Source: Diphasiastrum complanatum (Eukaryota > Streptophyta > Lycopodiopsida > Lycopodiales > Lycopodiaceae). From it: a stretch of DNA of 64,000 nucleotides. A program made the translations under genes and the position numbers. This document shows positions 35,708-46,819 of this stretch, piece after piece (position 1 is the stretch's first letter; each line of letters begins with the position of its first letter). The stretch is taken from the NCBI GenBank assembly GCA_029204225.1, contig CM055113.1, forward strand, positions 29,276,303 through 29,340,302, in the 5' to 3' direction. Under the pieces are notes generated by a model that worked only from the letters and a program-made list of their open reading frames with translations, ran no database searches and had not been told where the DNA came from.

Positions 35708-37629
35708 TCAAATCCTAAAAGAAATCCTATGACCAATGAGGTTCATAGTAGGTGCAACGCTTACACCCAACTGGGCAAAGGTTCTGATCAACTCTTGCCG
35801 AAATCTATATACATCATCAGGAGTATACGACTCAAGAGTGAACTGTCATTACAAAATACAAGAATCAACAAATTACAAACAATGATAGTAATAAAATATG
35901 AATCAGAATGAAATGAACTACAAATGAATAGAATATTACCTTTTCAATATCTACATCCGTTTGTAAATTACACCATTCAAAAAATAGCTTCGTATTGTAC
36001 AGGACGAACCATGCACATCTAAAAGCGTCATTTTGTTGTACACACTGCATATATAGAACAAAAATTAGTAATATTATGATAGAAATTTTATTTATGCTAT
36101 GATGATACATTTGAATTAAAAAAGGAATACATGCATATCAGAGATAAATTGAATATACCTTGAGAGATTTAATGGTTATATCTCCAATTGAAGTTGCCAT
36201 TGTCGGTATTTCCTGAACGACATCATGAAGTAGAGAATCAAATTCTCTATGTGTATTTGCAACTGAGTTTAATTTTACACATAGAAAATTTGATACTCCC
36301 TCCTTATTTATCTTTACAAAAAGAATGTTTAGGCTCCAATGCCGACTGCAACAACCAAGATACAAATATCGTTAAATTCATATTTATGAAAAAATTCCGT
36401 TCTTATTAAAGCAATGAGGCATGCAACAATCCAGATTAAAGCAACAAAAACAAAAGAGCAATCCTTACTTAATGGAATCAAATCAAATTTTGCCATAGGA
36501 CTACAGTTGATAAAATAGACAGCCTTCTCAAAATTGGCTTCTTTCGCCTTTACTGCTCCCATGAAAAATGGACTAACTACAAAAACTGTACCATGGGAAT
36601 CGAAACGAATACTATTCTGCAAAAAAGAAACTCCGGCCTCTACTATTGCATTTGAAATTTCTGAGGTCTTATCTTTTAGCTCGGCACAAAATTTGGGACC
36701 TAATCTAAAGTTTCTACGAGTATTTGGAAGAAAAAAATCAAAAAAGTTGACGAGAAGATCAATTTTGTTAGCTAGGTAGGCCTCGTATTGATTATAATGG
36801 TCAGAATAAAAGAAAACCTGGGCTGGATCGTATGGAATTCTCACAAAAAGATTATGTACAGGAGTAGAAACATAAGTGGAAACAATATTTACATATTTCT
36901 CTGTTATTTTGTCTAGCTCCTCTTGGGTAATCAACAATATTTACAGATTTCTCTGTTATTTTGTCTAGCTCCTCTTATTTTGGTGATGAAATCTGCTGAG
37001 GAGCTGGACGAATAACATGAGGAGGAAAGGGTGAAGATTTTCGATCTGAGTCAGATTCTCCAACATCTGACTCAGAGCTTAGGAAGACACGGGGTCTCTT
37101 GGCCTGGATAACTCTAGGAGGAAGGGAAGTAGCCTGGCCTTCAAGATCCAGCCTTCTTGGGGACAGGCTGCTTTCTCTTCCTCCTAGAGGTAGTAGGCAA
37201 ATCGATTCTATCCAGAGGCAGGTATCTGGAGGTACTGGCATTATCAACATGCAGACCATAATATCTGTCTCGAAGCCTTTTGAGAATGACGAAATCCTTT
37301 GGCATGATGGTGACACGCTTACCATGCACTGCCAAAAGACACGAATCCTCAAAAAATTGGGACAAAAAATTTTCTATAGCACCCTGTAAGGCCTGCATGG
37401 CTGTCACGGCAAAACGAACATCCAGCCCAAGTGACAAAGTGACATTCTGTACAGATCGGCCGAAAGGAGCTCTAGGGATCAACAATTCAGTTGATCTCTG
37501 GAGTTTTCTGATCTCCCTCAGCCAGACCTGCTTCCTACCACGCCTATGGCCAGTACCAGGGGAAACATGAGAATGGGATGGCTATACAGTGGTGATGGCA
37601 TGGGCGGTGGATTTGGTCTTGGCCATCAT
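35708..37629 (-). pseudogene. Histone H3-fold / Ulp1-type cysteine protease fusion gene, now broken
   Basis: Starts ATGATG at 37,629; the N-terminus AKTKSTA mimics the H3 tail ARTKQTA. TAG follows at 37,582-37,584. The same frame then gives the H3 fold (about 37,575-37,266): WLREIRKLQRSTELLIP, DVRFAVTAMQALQ and KRVTIMPKD, with no loop-1 insertion. A +1 shift near 37,150 leads into a Ser/acidic linker with a basic AKRPRV. After a TAA (36,975-36,977) and a 52-bp duplication comes a C48 Ulp1 domain: VFVVSPFF, KFDLIPL, intron 36,346-36,468, RHWSL (His 36,339-36,341), LNSV where LDS is usual (catalytic Asp to Asn), intron 36,045-36,158, VQQNDAFRCAWFVLY (oxyanion Gln and Cys 36,015-36,017), intron 35,843-35,939, last exon to TGA at 35,708. 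Introns 2 and 3 are in phase with GT/AG ends; the exon 1-2 phase is off by one. Known Ulp1 enzymes cut SUMO from targets; chromatin targeting by the H3 fold is inference. Confidence 0.8.
36883..36976 (-). repeat. 52-bp tandem duplication inside the fusion gene
   Basis: The block CAATATTTACATATTTCTCT onward to CTAGCTCCTCTT (42 bp) recurs 52 bp to the right with one mismatch. 52 is not a multiple of three, so the duplication shifts the frame between the linker and the protease domain. Confidence 0.9.
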
Positions 37630-37945
37630 TCTTGGAAGAAAAAAATTAACAAAAAGAAGTTTGAACAAAACAAAAGTGGATCAGAACAAAAAAATTTGCG
37701 ATGAAAGGGCGCTTGAGATCGATACTAGCACTGAATATCGGTTTCGAGCGCAAGATCTACAGAGATTATTTGCAGAAAAGAGATGCAAGTTGAAAGCGAT
37801 ATTGCACAGCAGGCGGTATCGGACTCGAGCGCACTGTGAGAGGGCGGAAGCTTGAAAGATGAAAGAGCGCGCCTGAGAGCGATATCGAGAGCTAAAAGCA
37901 AAAATTTTGTGAAAAAAAATGAAAATTTTGAGGACTTATATATAC
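37630..37945 (-). promoter_or_regulatory. TATA box and leader of the H3-Ulp1 gene
   Basis: Minus strand TATATATAAG at 37,934-37,945 lies about 305 bp upstream of the ATG. The leader between contains repeated CGATA and GCGCTCGA words that also occur, in the other orientation, in the two plus-strand leader modules at 38,206-38,540 and 38,812-39,115. The three leaders look like copies of one sequence. Confidence 0.6.
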
Positions 37946-39115
37946 GAAATTTTTGTGCGTGTGAAAAGACGGCCGAGACACATGTCGCCAGATGATTAGA
38001 CCATGTGGAATGTCCGTACTGACAATGATGACCCAATTATGAGGCCACGCGGGTTGAGCAACGTGCGCAAATCCCTAATCGACATGTGTCATTCTTGCAC
38101 GTGACAGATGTCAAATCAATCATACTAGGTATGGCGCATTAATTTGGCCAATCACAAGTCGACACGTGTTCCTTCGCCACTCCTCCACACGTGCAAATTT
38201 TTTTTTTTAAATGTCTTTTTGGGCTCGGATTTTCAAGCAAATTCACGATGGCTTTGCCGGATCAAGCGCGCCGCTTGCTTTCATTACATCTCGTTGGCTA
38301 TTATGCACCTGGATCCGATACTGCATCGTTCGGTATCGCATTCGAGCGCGTCTCGCAACTCTTTTCTTTTCTGCTCATTGTTCTTGTGCTCGGATCCGAT
38401 ACTTTAACTTCAAATATCTCTCTCGAGCGCACGTTGACTTGGGGTTTGCGCCTGAGAACGATATTTGGAACTTCAGTTCTGTTATTTTTGTTTAAAATAT
38501 CTAATTATGAATCTAGTTTGCTTTTTTTCTTTAATGAATTTTTGCAAATTTTTGCACATGTGAAAAGACGGTCGAGACACGTGTCGTCAGATGACTAGAT
38601 CACGTGGAATATTCGTACTGATAATGATGACCCAATTATGGGGACACATGGGCTGAGACATGTGCGCGAATCCCTTATCTACGTGTGCCATTCTCGCACG
38701 TGACAGATGTCAGATCAATCATTCAAGGTACGACGCATTTATTTTGGCCAATTACATGTCGACACGTGTTCCTTCGCCACTCCACATGTGCAAATTTTTT
38801 TATATAAATAGGTCTTTTCGGCTCGGATTTTCACGCAAATTTATGATTGCTTTGCCGGATATCGATTTCAACGCTTGCTCTCATTACATCTCATTGACTA
38901 TTATGCGCTTGGATCCGATACTGCATCCTCCGGAATCGCTTTCAAGCGTGTTTCGTATCTCTTTTCTTTCCTGCTCGTTGTTCTTGCACTCGGATCCGAT
39001 ACTCCAACTTCCAATATCTCTCTCGAGTGCTTGTTGCCTTGACGTGCTTGTCTGACCTGGGGTTTGCACTTGAGAGCGATATTTGGAACTTCAGTTCTAT
39101 TATTTTTGTTTAAAA
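37946..39115. promoter_or_regulatory. Tandemly duplicated G-box-rich bidirectional promoter module
   Basis: Two copies of a ~600-bp unit (about 37,946-38,545 and 38,546-39,160). Each begins TGTGAAAAGACGG and has a cluster of CACGTG-type sites (GACACGTGTTC and GCACGTGACAGATGTC in both), a TATA region and a leader with GGATCCGATACT twice. In copy 2 TATATAAATA (38,801-38,810) is intact; in copy 1 it is degraded to a T run. The G-box block is bounded by inverted AAATTTTTGCACATGTG / CACATGTGCAAATTTTT in copy 2, and a minus-strand TATA (37,934) faces a plus-strand TATA, so the layout is symmetric. Predicted to fire the H3-Ulp1 gene leftward and the gene at 39,116 rightward. Confidence 0.6.
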
Positions 39116-40553
39116 TGTCTAATTTTGAATCCAGTTTGCTTTTTTTTTTTAATGAATTTGGTATTACTGATAGTGGAGGCATTTTCTGAGATATATCTCA
39201 GATTTAAGTCCCTGCTCAATAATCCGTTATTCAGGTCTCAGAATAAAGACATGATTCATTATCAAGACATGGTGGCACTCGACAAGCATATCTACAAAGC
39301 TAAGCTTGACAGAATGTTTACCAAGTTACATAATGATTTCAAGTCTGTAGACGAGTGCCCAATTCATAATAAAAAATGTAGATTTGTTGATTTTCATTCT
39401 ACTTTTGTTTTTCTTCCTTTTCTTAAATATTTTTGACGATTCGAACTCTATGCCCTCCACTTCTAAAGCAGCTTCTTCTAGTGGTACAAAGTCTGAAAAG
39501 TCAAAGATTGTAGATATAGATACCTTTTTTATTGACACGAGTGTTAATTTAGATGATTGTTCTGATTTTGATCTTGCTCAAAATAGGACTACTTTTATAG
39601 GCCCTAGAACACCCACTACCCTTTTTCCTTCTGATAAATCTTTGATCACTTTGCCTACTTATAATATATTCTTTTTTGACAATATCGGATATATCGGATC
39701 TTTTTTACTTCACTGAAGCTGAGACTCTTTGCATTTTGAGCAAAGAGCTTGATGAATTTTCGATATAATTGATTTTGATGTTGATGATCTTCTCCCTGGT
39801 TTGACGATGTACATAATGATAAGTTTTATTCAGGGAAAGATTGTTTGAAAATGGTTGTGGAGGAAATGTGCAACAAAGAAGATGATCTACCTTTTGAGGA
39901 GGAGTTTCTTAGAATCCAAAGTCAACTTGGTTTTCCACAGCCAACTGTCTATTCACCAACAATATTGACATCAAAAGATGGACATAATATTGATGGAGAG
40001 ACAGTAATCAGAGAAGACAAAGCCAAATGCGTAAGTTTTTGTCTCTTATCAAGTACTAGTAGATTTGTTATGTCAGATTATATACTAGAGCTTACTTTGT
40101 TTTTTATCATTTCAAGAAACAATTTTCCTTGATGATTTTGAAATTCATCAAGGAGGGCAGAGATCTTCTGTGGGAAAATATTCAAGAGATCATGCACTCG
40201 GGCACTATCTAAAGTCCTTCAAGAATAATGAGATAAGTGTTGCCCATTCAAAGTTTCATCAACATGGTGAAACTATGATTATGGCAATCAAGGCACTGTC
40301 TCATTTTCTTGGAGGACATAATTTTAATAAGGTGCATAAAATAATTTTTGTAAAGAAAACTATTGCGGTTAAAATTTTAGGATATGGACCAATAAATTTC
40401 ATGCTCAGATCATCTCATTTTGCAGTGCATGCTGCTTACGTTGATCTGAGTAAGCATGAAAACTATGAGCTATTGGATCCATACGAAAGAAGAAAATTGT
40501 TGCATGATTCTAAGCTGCAACTTTCATTGGAAAAAAAATCGAAAGCAAATTAG
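39116..40553 (+). pseudogene. Unrecognised gene, divergent partner of the H3-Ulp1 gene
   Basis: ATG at 39,116 (MSNFESSLL) follows the second promoter-leader module. A T-run shift moves the frame to AFSEIYLRFKSLLNNP and DKHIYKAKLDRMFTKLHNDF; then come a Ser/Lys/acidic segment (STSKAASSSGTKSEKSK), a DFDVDDLLPG block, a KEDDLPFEEEFLRIQSQ block ending at a good donor (AAATGC|GTAAGT, near 40,030), and after an acceptor near 40,122 a long open stretch (KYSRDHALGHYLKSF, YGPINFMLRSSHFAVHAAY, DPYERRKLL) to TAG at 40,551. At least three frame breaks; exon phases do not all match. No motif recognised. CPIHNKKC could bind metal but is isolated. The acidic first half and basic second half are the only overall features. 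Likely a dead gene of the same unit. Confidence 0.45.
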
Positions 40554-41583
40554 ATACTGGTGAATTGTACTTTGTAAATATTTTTATTTAATATACAAAA
40601 TTTTATTGTGTGTCTATAGCCTAATGACTTGTATAAATTTGCATGCTTTTTAAAAAAATTTATAATCCGTCGATTTTGTATTATGACGAATTTGCATTCA
40701 TCTGTAAAACCATTGAAAAAGTTGTAGTATATAGCTGGTTTTTGTGCTAGTCCCGCCATGTTGTGTACTTTTATGAAATGTCGCTCTTGCTTGCCAATGA
40801 GATTTTTCCATTCCTTGCGATGACCATATGCTAAGACTTCCACTATTTCTTGCAAAGAATGTCGAATGATATTGTAATATGTGCTGCATGTCATAAAAAC
40901 ATAATCTAAATCAGTACCAAAAGTATTTAATTTAATTGCACATATTTGTCTATCATAGTGTAAAATCAAAATATTACCATATAATGTGTTATATGATCAA
41001 CACCCCATGCACTCTAAACTGCATCCACAAATTCATTGGTTGTTTTATGTATCATTTGAACATCAGTATTTGGAAATTTATCTTTTCTCAAGTATTTCAC
41101 CATGTTGTCTAACTTTTTCCAAACTTCTACTTTGTGTATACGAGTAAAACCTTCTTCTTTGAAATCTTGAGTTGCTGCAATAATTTCTTTCCAAGCCGTG
41201 TATTGAATCTTAAATTGTTTGCCAGAATAATTTGATAAAAATCTTCGAGCTTTAGATCCTCCAATGCTCGGCTTGCGTGGAATATTTCCTGTTTTACCTG
41301 ATAACTTGTCATCTTTTTTTATTTTAACGTGGCCTTTATGTAAGCCTGCTTTGGACAACACATCCTCTAATCTGGAAATAGCTTCCTTTGCAAAGGCCTC
41401 TGGCTCGGAATTTCATGCAAACAAGATGTGAAGATATATTATTTTTTCTATAATACGCACCTTTGCATGCAATGTACAGATATGAACATTTCATAGAGGA
41501 ATCGGTAGTACAGGTTTCCAATTAGGATCTTCTCGATCTCTTGATATTCCTGTACTCCTTGTCATGTCTTTTGCTGTTTTCAT
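40554..41583 (-). pseudogene. Unrecognised gene converging on the previous one
   Basis: Candidate ATG at 41,583 (MKTAKDMTRS) leads to EDPNWKPVLPIPL and a stop; a neighbouring frame gives KCSYLYIACKGAYY...SSHLVC (Cys-Cys-His-Cys, zinc-finger-like but unassigned). Further down, 41,361-41,014 encodes a basic segment (GGSKARRFLSNYSGKQFKIQ, then YTAWKEIIAATQDF) and 40,969-40,550 a 139-codon stretch (GTDLDYVFMTCSTYYNIIRH, YGHRKEWKNLIGKQERHF). At least two stops separate the pieces; some may be introns. The 3' end nearly touches the 3' end of the plus-strand gene. The phrase NWKP is shared with the left-edge gene (DNWKPTKYP), too short to prove a relation. Could be part of the same unknown element. 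Confidence 0.4.
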
Positions 41584-41639
41584 GTAGTACAAACAAAGGT
41601 GGTTAGAGTTAGCGCTTCAAACAAAAACTTTACACTTGT

Positions 41640-41827
41640 TTACACTCTAATTAGCAAGTGTTTAGCCTCTTACTCTATTTTGGCTCAATAGTGGCATTAG
41701 AAGTGGAAATGCATAATTTGCCATCTATGCCAAATTTATTCCTATCAACATCCTACACCTAGATGCTTGATGTAAAAAACATAAGACCCCTATATCTAAC
41801 ATAGATAATCTTTTTCAATTCTTCACA
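41640..41827 (-). repeat. 3' LTR of copia element F, partial
   Basis: Starts TGTGAAGAATTG at 41,827 on the minus strand after AGGAGGAG. No counterpart of the PBS-side end (TGTTGATTTTCAC at 46,338) was found to the left, so the LTR is truncated; 41,640 is a rough limit. Confidence 0.5.
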
Positions 41828-41845
41828 CTCCTCCTAAAAAATTAT

Positions 41846-44800
41846 CTATGAAGATTTGAGCATTGATCTTGATATAACTCCAAGATTAGATCTATGCTTG
41901 ATGAAAGCACTTTTGCTCAAAGGCTTCGTGAGTAGATTGGCAATACAAGAGGACGAGTTGACATGCTCCAAATAGATTTCTCCTCCAATAAGCTTTTCTC
42001 TCACAAAATGGTGTGCCACTTCTATTTGCTTGCTTCTTGCATGAAATATGGGATTATTGGCAAGAGCTTGGGCCGAGATGTTATCACACTTGATCATTGG
42101 TAGATCATCCTCCTTGATGCACTTTAGTTCCATTAATAACCTCTTGATCCAAAGCACTTCTTTGGTAGTTGTAGTGAGTGCTTTGTACTCGGCCTCACAT
42201 GAAGAGAGAGATATAGTATCTTGCTTTTTGGAAAGCCAAAATATTAGATTGCCTCCAAGAGAGATAGTGTATGCACTAATAGACTTTCGATCCATTTTGT
42301 CACTTGCAAAGTCCGAATCCGAGTAGCCAATAATGGATAGATCTTCACTTTTATAGAGTAGACCATAATCACAAGATGAAGATACATATCTTAAAATCCT
42401 CTTGGCCATCTTCCAATGATGGATCTTAGGTTCTTGCATAAATTGACTCAATTTGTGCACACAAAAACTAAGATCGGGCCTAGTAATGGTAAGCCAAATC
42501 AAGGAGCCTACAAGACTCCTAAAAAGTGTGATGTCCTCAAAGGATCTTTCATCACCTTTATTAGGATCTTTTACAATTTGCTCCATTGGAGTATCTATGC
42601 TCTTAGAATTTTCCATATGGAATTTTTTCAACATAGAGTGAGCATATCTAGATTGGCATATAAATACATGATTTTCATTAAAATCAATTTCTAGGCCTAG
42701 GATGTAATGTATCTCTCCTAGATCTTGCATTTTAAACTCACATCCAAGTGCTAGCTTGGTTTCATCAACTAGCTTGATACAACTTCCACAAAGAATAATG
42801 TCATCAACATGAATTAGAAGAATGACAATATTGCTATCAACAAACTTTAGATACATGGAAGGATCATAGTCACTAAGAGTAAATCCTAGTGAGATAAGAA
42901 AAGAGTTAAGTCTTGAATACCATGATCTTGGTGCTTGCTTGAGTCCATAAAGACTTTTGAAGAGCAAGCACACTTTGGACTCATCCTTGATGAATCCTTG
43001 AGGTTGTTCCATATAGATCTCCTCCTCAAGATAACCATTTAGAAAAGCATTGGATACATCTAATTGGAACACCTTCTACTTGAAAAAACAAGTAAGAGAA
43101 ATAAGAATTCTTATTGTCACCATCTTTGCAACGGGTGCAAAGGTCTCCTCATAATCAAGACCATGGATTTAAGCAAATCCTTTGGCACATAATCTTGCTT
43201 TATGCTTGTTGATGGTGCCATCATGATTGAACTTGATCCGAAATACCCACTTGCAACCAATCACATGCTTGTTGGAAGGAGGATCCACAAGCTCCCAAGT
43301 ATTGTTGGTGATCAATGCATCATACTCTTGCTTCATGGCATCATACCACTCCTTGGTATTGAGTGCCTCTTGTACATTCTTTGGCTCTTCATGAGAGACA
43401 TAAAAAACATAATTAGTGGAATCAAGATCCACTTGTTTGCCTTTGTCAACATATGAGAGCCTCTTAGGCTCGGATCTATCTCTCATGGATCTTCTTGGTG
43501 AAAAAATTTGAGGAGAGTCTTCTTCAAATCTCGACCCCATCACATCATGATTGTCTTCAAAATCAATAATTGATGATGCATCCATAGATTTCTTGATCTC
43601 GGCCTCTTCAAATGATGAGTGTTGATCTTCATGAAAGACAACATCTCTACTTTCAATAACTTGAGAAGTAGAGAGTATAAAGACTCTATAGGCCTTCTTG
43701 GTGGATGAGTATCCAACCATGATCCCTTTGCATGCACTAGGATCTTCTTTCTTCCTTGTTTCCAAGGGAATATGGACAAAGCATAAGCATCCAAAAACTC
43801 TAAGGTGATCAGCCTTAGGCTTATTCAAAAATAAGATTTCATATGGTGACTTTCCTCCAAGAGCTATATGTGGGAGCCTATTGCAAAGATAATTTGCACA
43901 ATTAATGGCTTCTCCCCAAAAATCTTTGGGCAAAGATGCCTCAATTCGCATAGATTTTGCACATTCACATAGAGATCTATTCTTTCTCTTGGCCACTCCA
44001 TTTTGAGATGGAGAGTAGGCACAAGAAAACTCTCTTTTAATGTCTTCAAGCTCACAAAAGTCTTGAAATTTATTGGAGATATATTCACCACCTCCATCAC
44101 TTCTAAGAGCTTTAATCTTGAATGAGAATTGCTTCTCTACATAAGCTTTGAACATAAGGAAATGATCAAACACCATAGATTTTGAAGCAAGAAGATATAT
44201 CCAAGTGAATCTTGTGTAATCATCAATGAAAGTAACAAAACAAGTGGCTCCTCCCTTGCCTGTAGTTGATGAGAAATGCACATCCGAGTGGATTAACTCC
44301 AAAGGATGCTTGCTTTTGATAGAAGATCTTGTAAATGGCTTTTTGTGAGATTTAGCAATAGCACAAGCCTCACAAGGCTTGATCTTCTTGGAGAATGACT
44401 TTGGCAAGCCAATAGCTTTGGATTCTTTGATCATAGAGAGCATGGATTTGTAGTTGGGATGTCCCAACCTCCTATGCCATAATTCCTCCATAGAGAGCTT
44501 GTTCACAAGAGCAACATTACAAGCATTCACATACTCATTTGGATCTAGTTTATAGATGCCACCACATCTAGATCCTAATGCAAGTATCTCATCATTCTTC
44601 TTGATAGTGCAAGTATCAACATTGAATTTTACATCAAGGCCATTATCAAGCAATTGGCCAACACTAACAAGATTCTTGGTAAGCTTAGGTACATAAAGAA
44701 CTCTAGAGAGAGAAAGAACTTTAGAGGATGCAAGCTTCAAGGGAATGTTCCCTATGCCTTCAATAGGACATTCAAAATCATTTGCAGTGTATATTGATTT

Positions 44801-45718
44801 CTTCACTCCATCATAAGGTGCAATAGAAGAGAAAGAGTCCTTTGAGCTACACATATGTGAAGAGGCTCCACTATCAATATACCATAGGCCGTCCTTTTTG
44901 AAAGGAGTAGATGAGAAACTAGAGACCATAAGAGATCCCTCTCGATCACTTGCAATAGTGTCTTCCTTCTCATTGGTAATATTGGCTTGCTTGAGTTGAT
45001 TCTTCTTTTTGAAGCAATTGGTGGCATGATGACCTTTCTTGCCACAATAAAAGCACTTGATCTTCTTCTTCTTCTTGAGCTTGGATGATGAAGCATTAGA
45101 GGAATCATCTTCCTCCTCATCTTTGTCTTTGGATTTGACTTTGTCCTTGCTTGAGGATTGTTGATGTTGGTTCTTGCTCCTCTCTTTGTGCTTATCCTTG
45201 GCAAAAAGAGCTTTGCCATCATTATGAGTGAGAGAAAGCTTGTCCATCCTCAAGAGCTTATACTCTTGTCTTCATTCTTCTGAAATTAGCACACTTTGGA
45301 GAGCCTCCAAACTTGGTAGCTCCTCCTTAATGGCATAGGATTGGACAAGATTATCAAATTCACTTCTCAAGCCATTGAGAATGACTTGAACTAGCTCATT
45401 TTGATTGATGGAATCACCAATACAAGCAAGCTCTCTATGAATATCTTTTACTCTCAAAACATAACTAGATGCACTCTCATCACTCTTTTGGCTACTTTGA
45501 AAGATTTGATTCCTAAGAGTGAGAAGCCTAGAGGTATTCTTAGCCTCATAGATAGTCTTGAGACAATCCCAAGCTTCTTTGGTTGTTGTACAAGTACCTA
45601 TCTCCCTCAATATCTCATTAGAGACATTCATCTTAATGTAGTGGAGAGCCATCCTAGCTCTCTTTTTGTATTTTTGAACCTCAGATGATGAACAATAAAT
45701 GTTGTTACACACTTTCAA
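41846..45718 (-). pseudogene. Copia element F gag-pol, three stops and a dead integrase
   Basis: Right to left: Gag from about 45,718 (KYKKRARMALHYIKMNVS; its first part is missing), a stop/frame break at 45,254-45,271, zinc knuckle CFYCGKKGHHATNCF, protease YIDSGASSHMC, pre-integrase LWHRRLGHPNYKS, integrase IHSDVHFSS and LRSDGGGEY. The catalytic Glu of the AERKNR motif is Lys (VAKRKNR, codon 43,988-43,990). RT begins, then TAA at 43,169-43,171 (expected CAA) and TAG at 43,076-43,078 (expected TGG); the rest is open to 41,846 with FLISLGFTLSDYDPSMYLK, LLIHVDDI (Tyr of YVDD to His) and RNase H (YSDSDFASDKMDRKS). Same family as element A. Not functional. Confidence 0.88.
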
Positions 45719-46337
45719 TAGGATCCAATAATTGAGTACTATCTCCTCCTAAGAAAGACCTTACAACAATTTGTGAATTGATTCTCACTAGCTACACAAA
45801 TCTCTCTAAAACAAGATCTATTTCACATCAAATGGAGTATAGGCAAAGTTAGGATCCAACACTCTTAGCACGTGCGAAATACACTAAGAAACCAAATTTG
45901 ACTCAAATACAATGATATTCCATGAAACAAAATGGCTAAGATCTCAAAACAGTGCCTAGATCACATATAGATGAGATTGGCAAGCATACAACTGTGATTT
46001 TGGATCAACCAAGCAATCTCTTGACCAAACCAAATGTGTCCACCCAGGTCTAGGTGCCCTACCTAACCCTCTTCAAAAGCTTATAACTTTTGATTGGCTC
46101 AACCAAATGGAATGAAACTGATTGCAACAGAAACTAGACAAAAATAGCTTCAAAACAAGCTATCAAGCAAAATAAATAGATCAAACATGAGAGAGAACTT
46201 CCAAACTGAAATTGGATGTTCCTCACACGTGTCTGAGCACCTGATTCCGTACAGTACCAGGTCAGACCCAATCAATGTCCTTTTGATCTCTTTTGATCCA
46301 AGATTGAACAAGATAGCTAGGAAAATGGCTGATACCA
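45719..46337 (-). promoter_or_regulatory. Leader and primer-binding site of element F
   Basis: Minus-strand TGGTATCAGC at 46,328-46,337 follows the LTR end AATCAACA and marks the PBS. The remaining ~600 bp is leader plus the decayed start of Gag. Confidence 0.7.
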
Positions 46338-46650
46338 TGTTGATTTTCACACGCGTGGACTGTCCACTACATGTACACAAAAACACACTCAATGTAGAGT
46401 AGTCGATAGGATATTACTTTTATTGATGAATTTTTGCTAGCTTCATTTATGTACAAGAGATTCATTAGTCCAAGCTAGAAATGAGCTTGAGGTTTGAAAG
46501 ATCATTGATGCTTCAGTCTTGATTATACGCTGCACTTTGGTGGATGCAAATTGCAATCACAACTCTAGTCAAAGTAGACCAATTCATAAGGAACACAAGC
46601 TCATTTTGAGTTTTCAATCTCATTGTGTGTCAAGAGAAGCTTGAAAAGCA
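46338..46650 (-). repeat. 5' LTR of element F (outer end not fixed)
   Basis: Plus-strand reading starts TGTTGATTTTCACACG at 46,338 and contains the CACACGCGTGGACTG palindrome-like block shared with the LTR of element A. The outer terminus could not be recognised; 46,650 is a rough limit. Confidence 0.5.
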
Positions 46651-46819
46651 TGAAGTCATTTTAAAATGTACACCATAAGGTTTCTACCAATGGAAATATT
46701 CGTTACAAATGAGATTAATTCTACAATGTACAATGGCATTGTACAAAGGTCTGTCAGATCGGAGCAGAGCTTGTTGAATAAAAAACTAGTGATAGTGTCA
46801 AATGAAAGAGTGTAAGGAC

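Noticed and set aside
37141-37485. A 115-codon stand-alone protein starting inside the H3 fold
   Set aside because: It starts at a TTG in the middle of helix N (within STELLIP). The frame continues upstream through REIRK to the TAG and the tail, so the true unit is longer.
37582-37629. A tiny intron removing the TAG in the H3 tail
   Set aside because: The only GT...AG pair that would do it leaves an intron of about 44 bases, too short for plants; a nonsense mutation is simpler.
38191-38598. 135-codon plus-strand protein in the first promoter module
   Set aside because: The same frame is not open in the second copy of the module, so the reading is not conserved; the DNA is better explained as promoter and leader.
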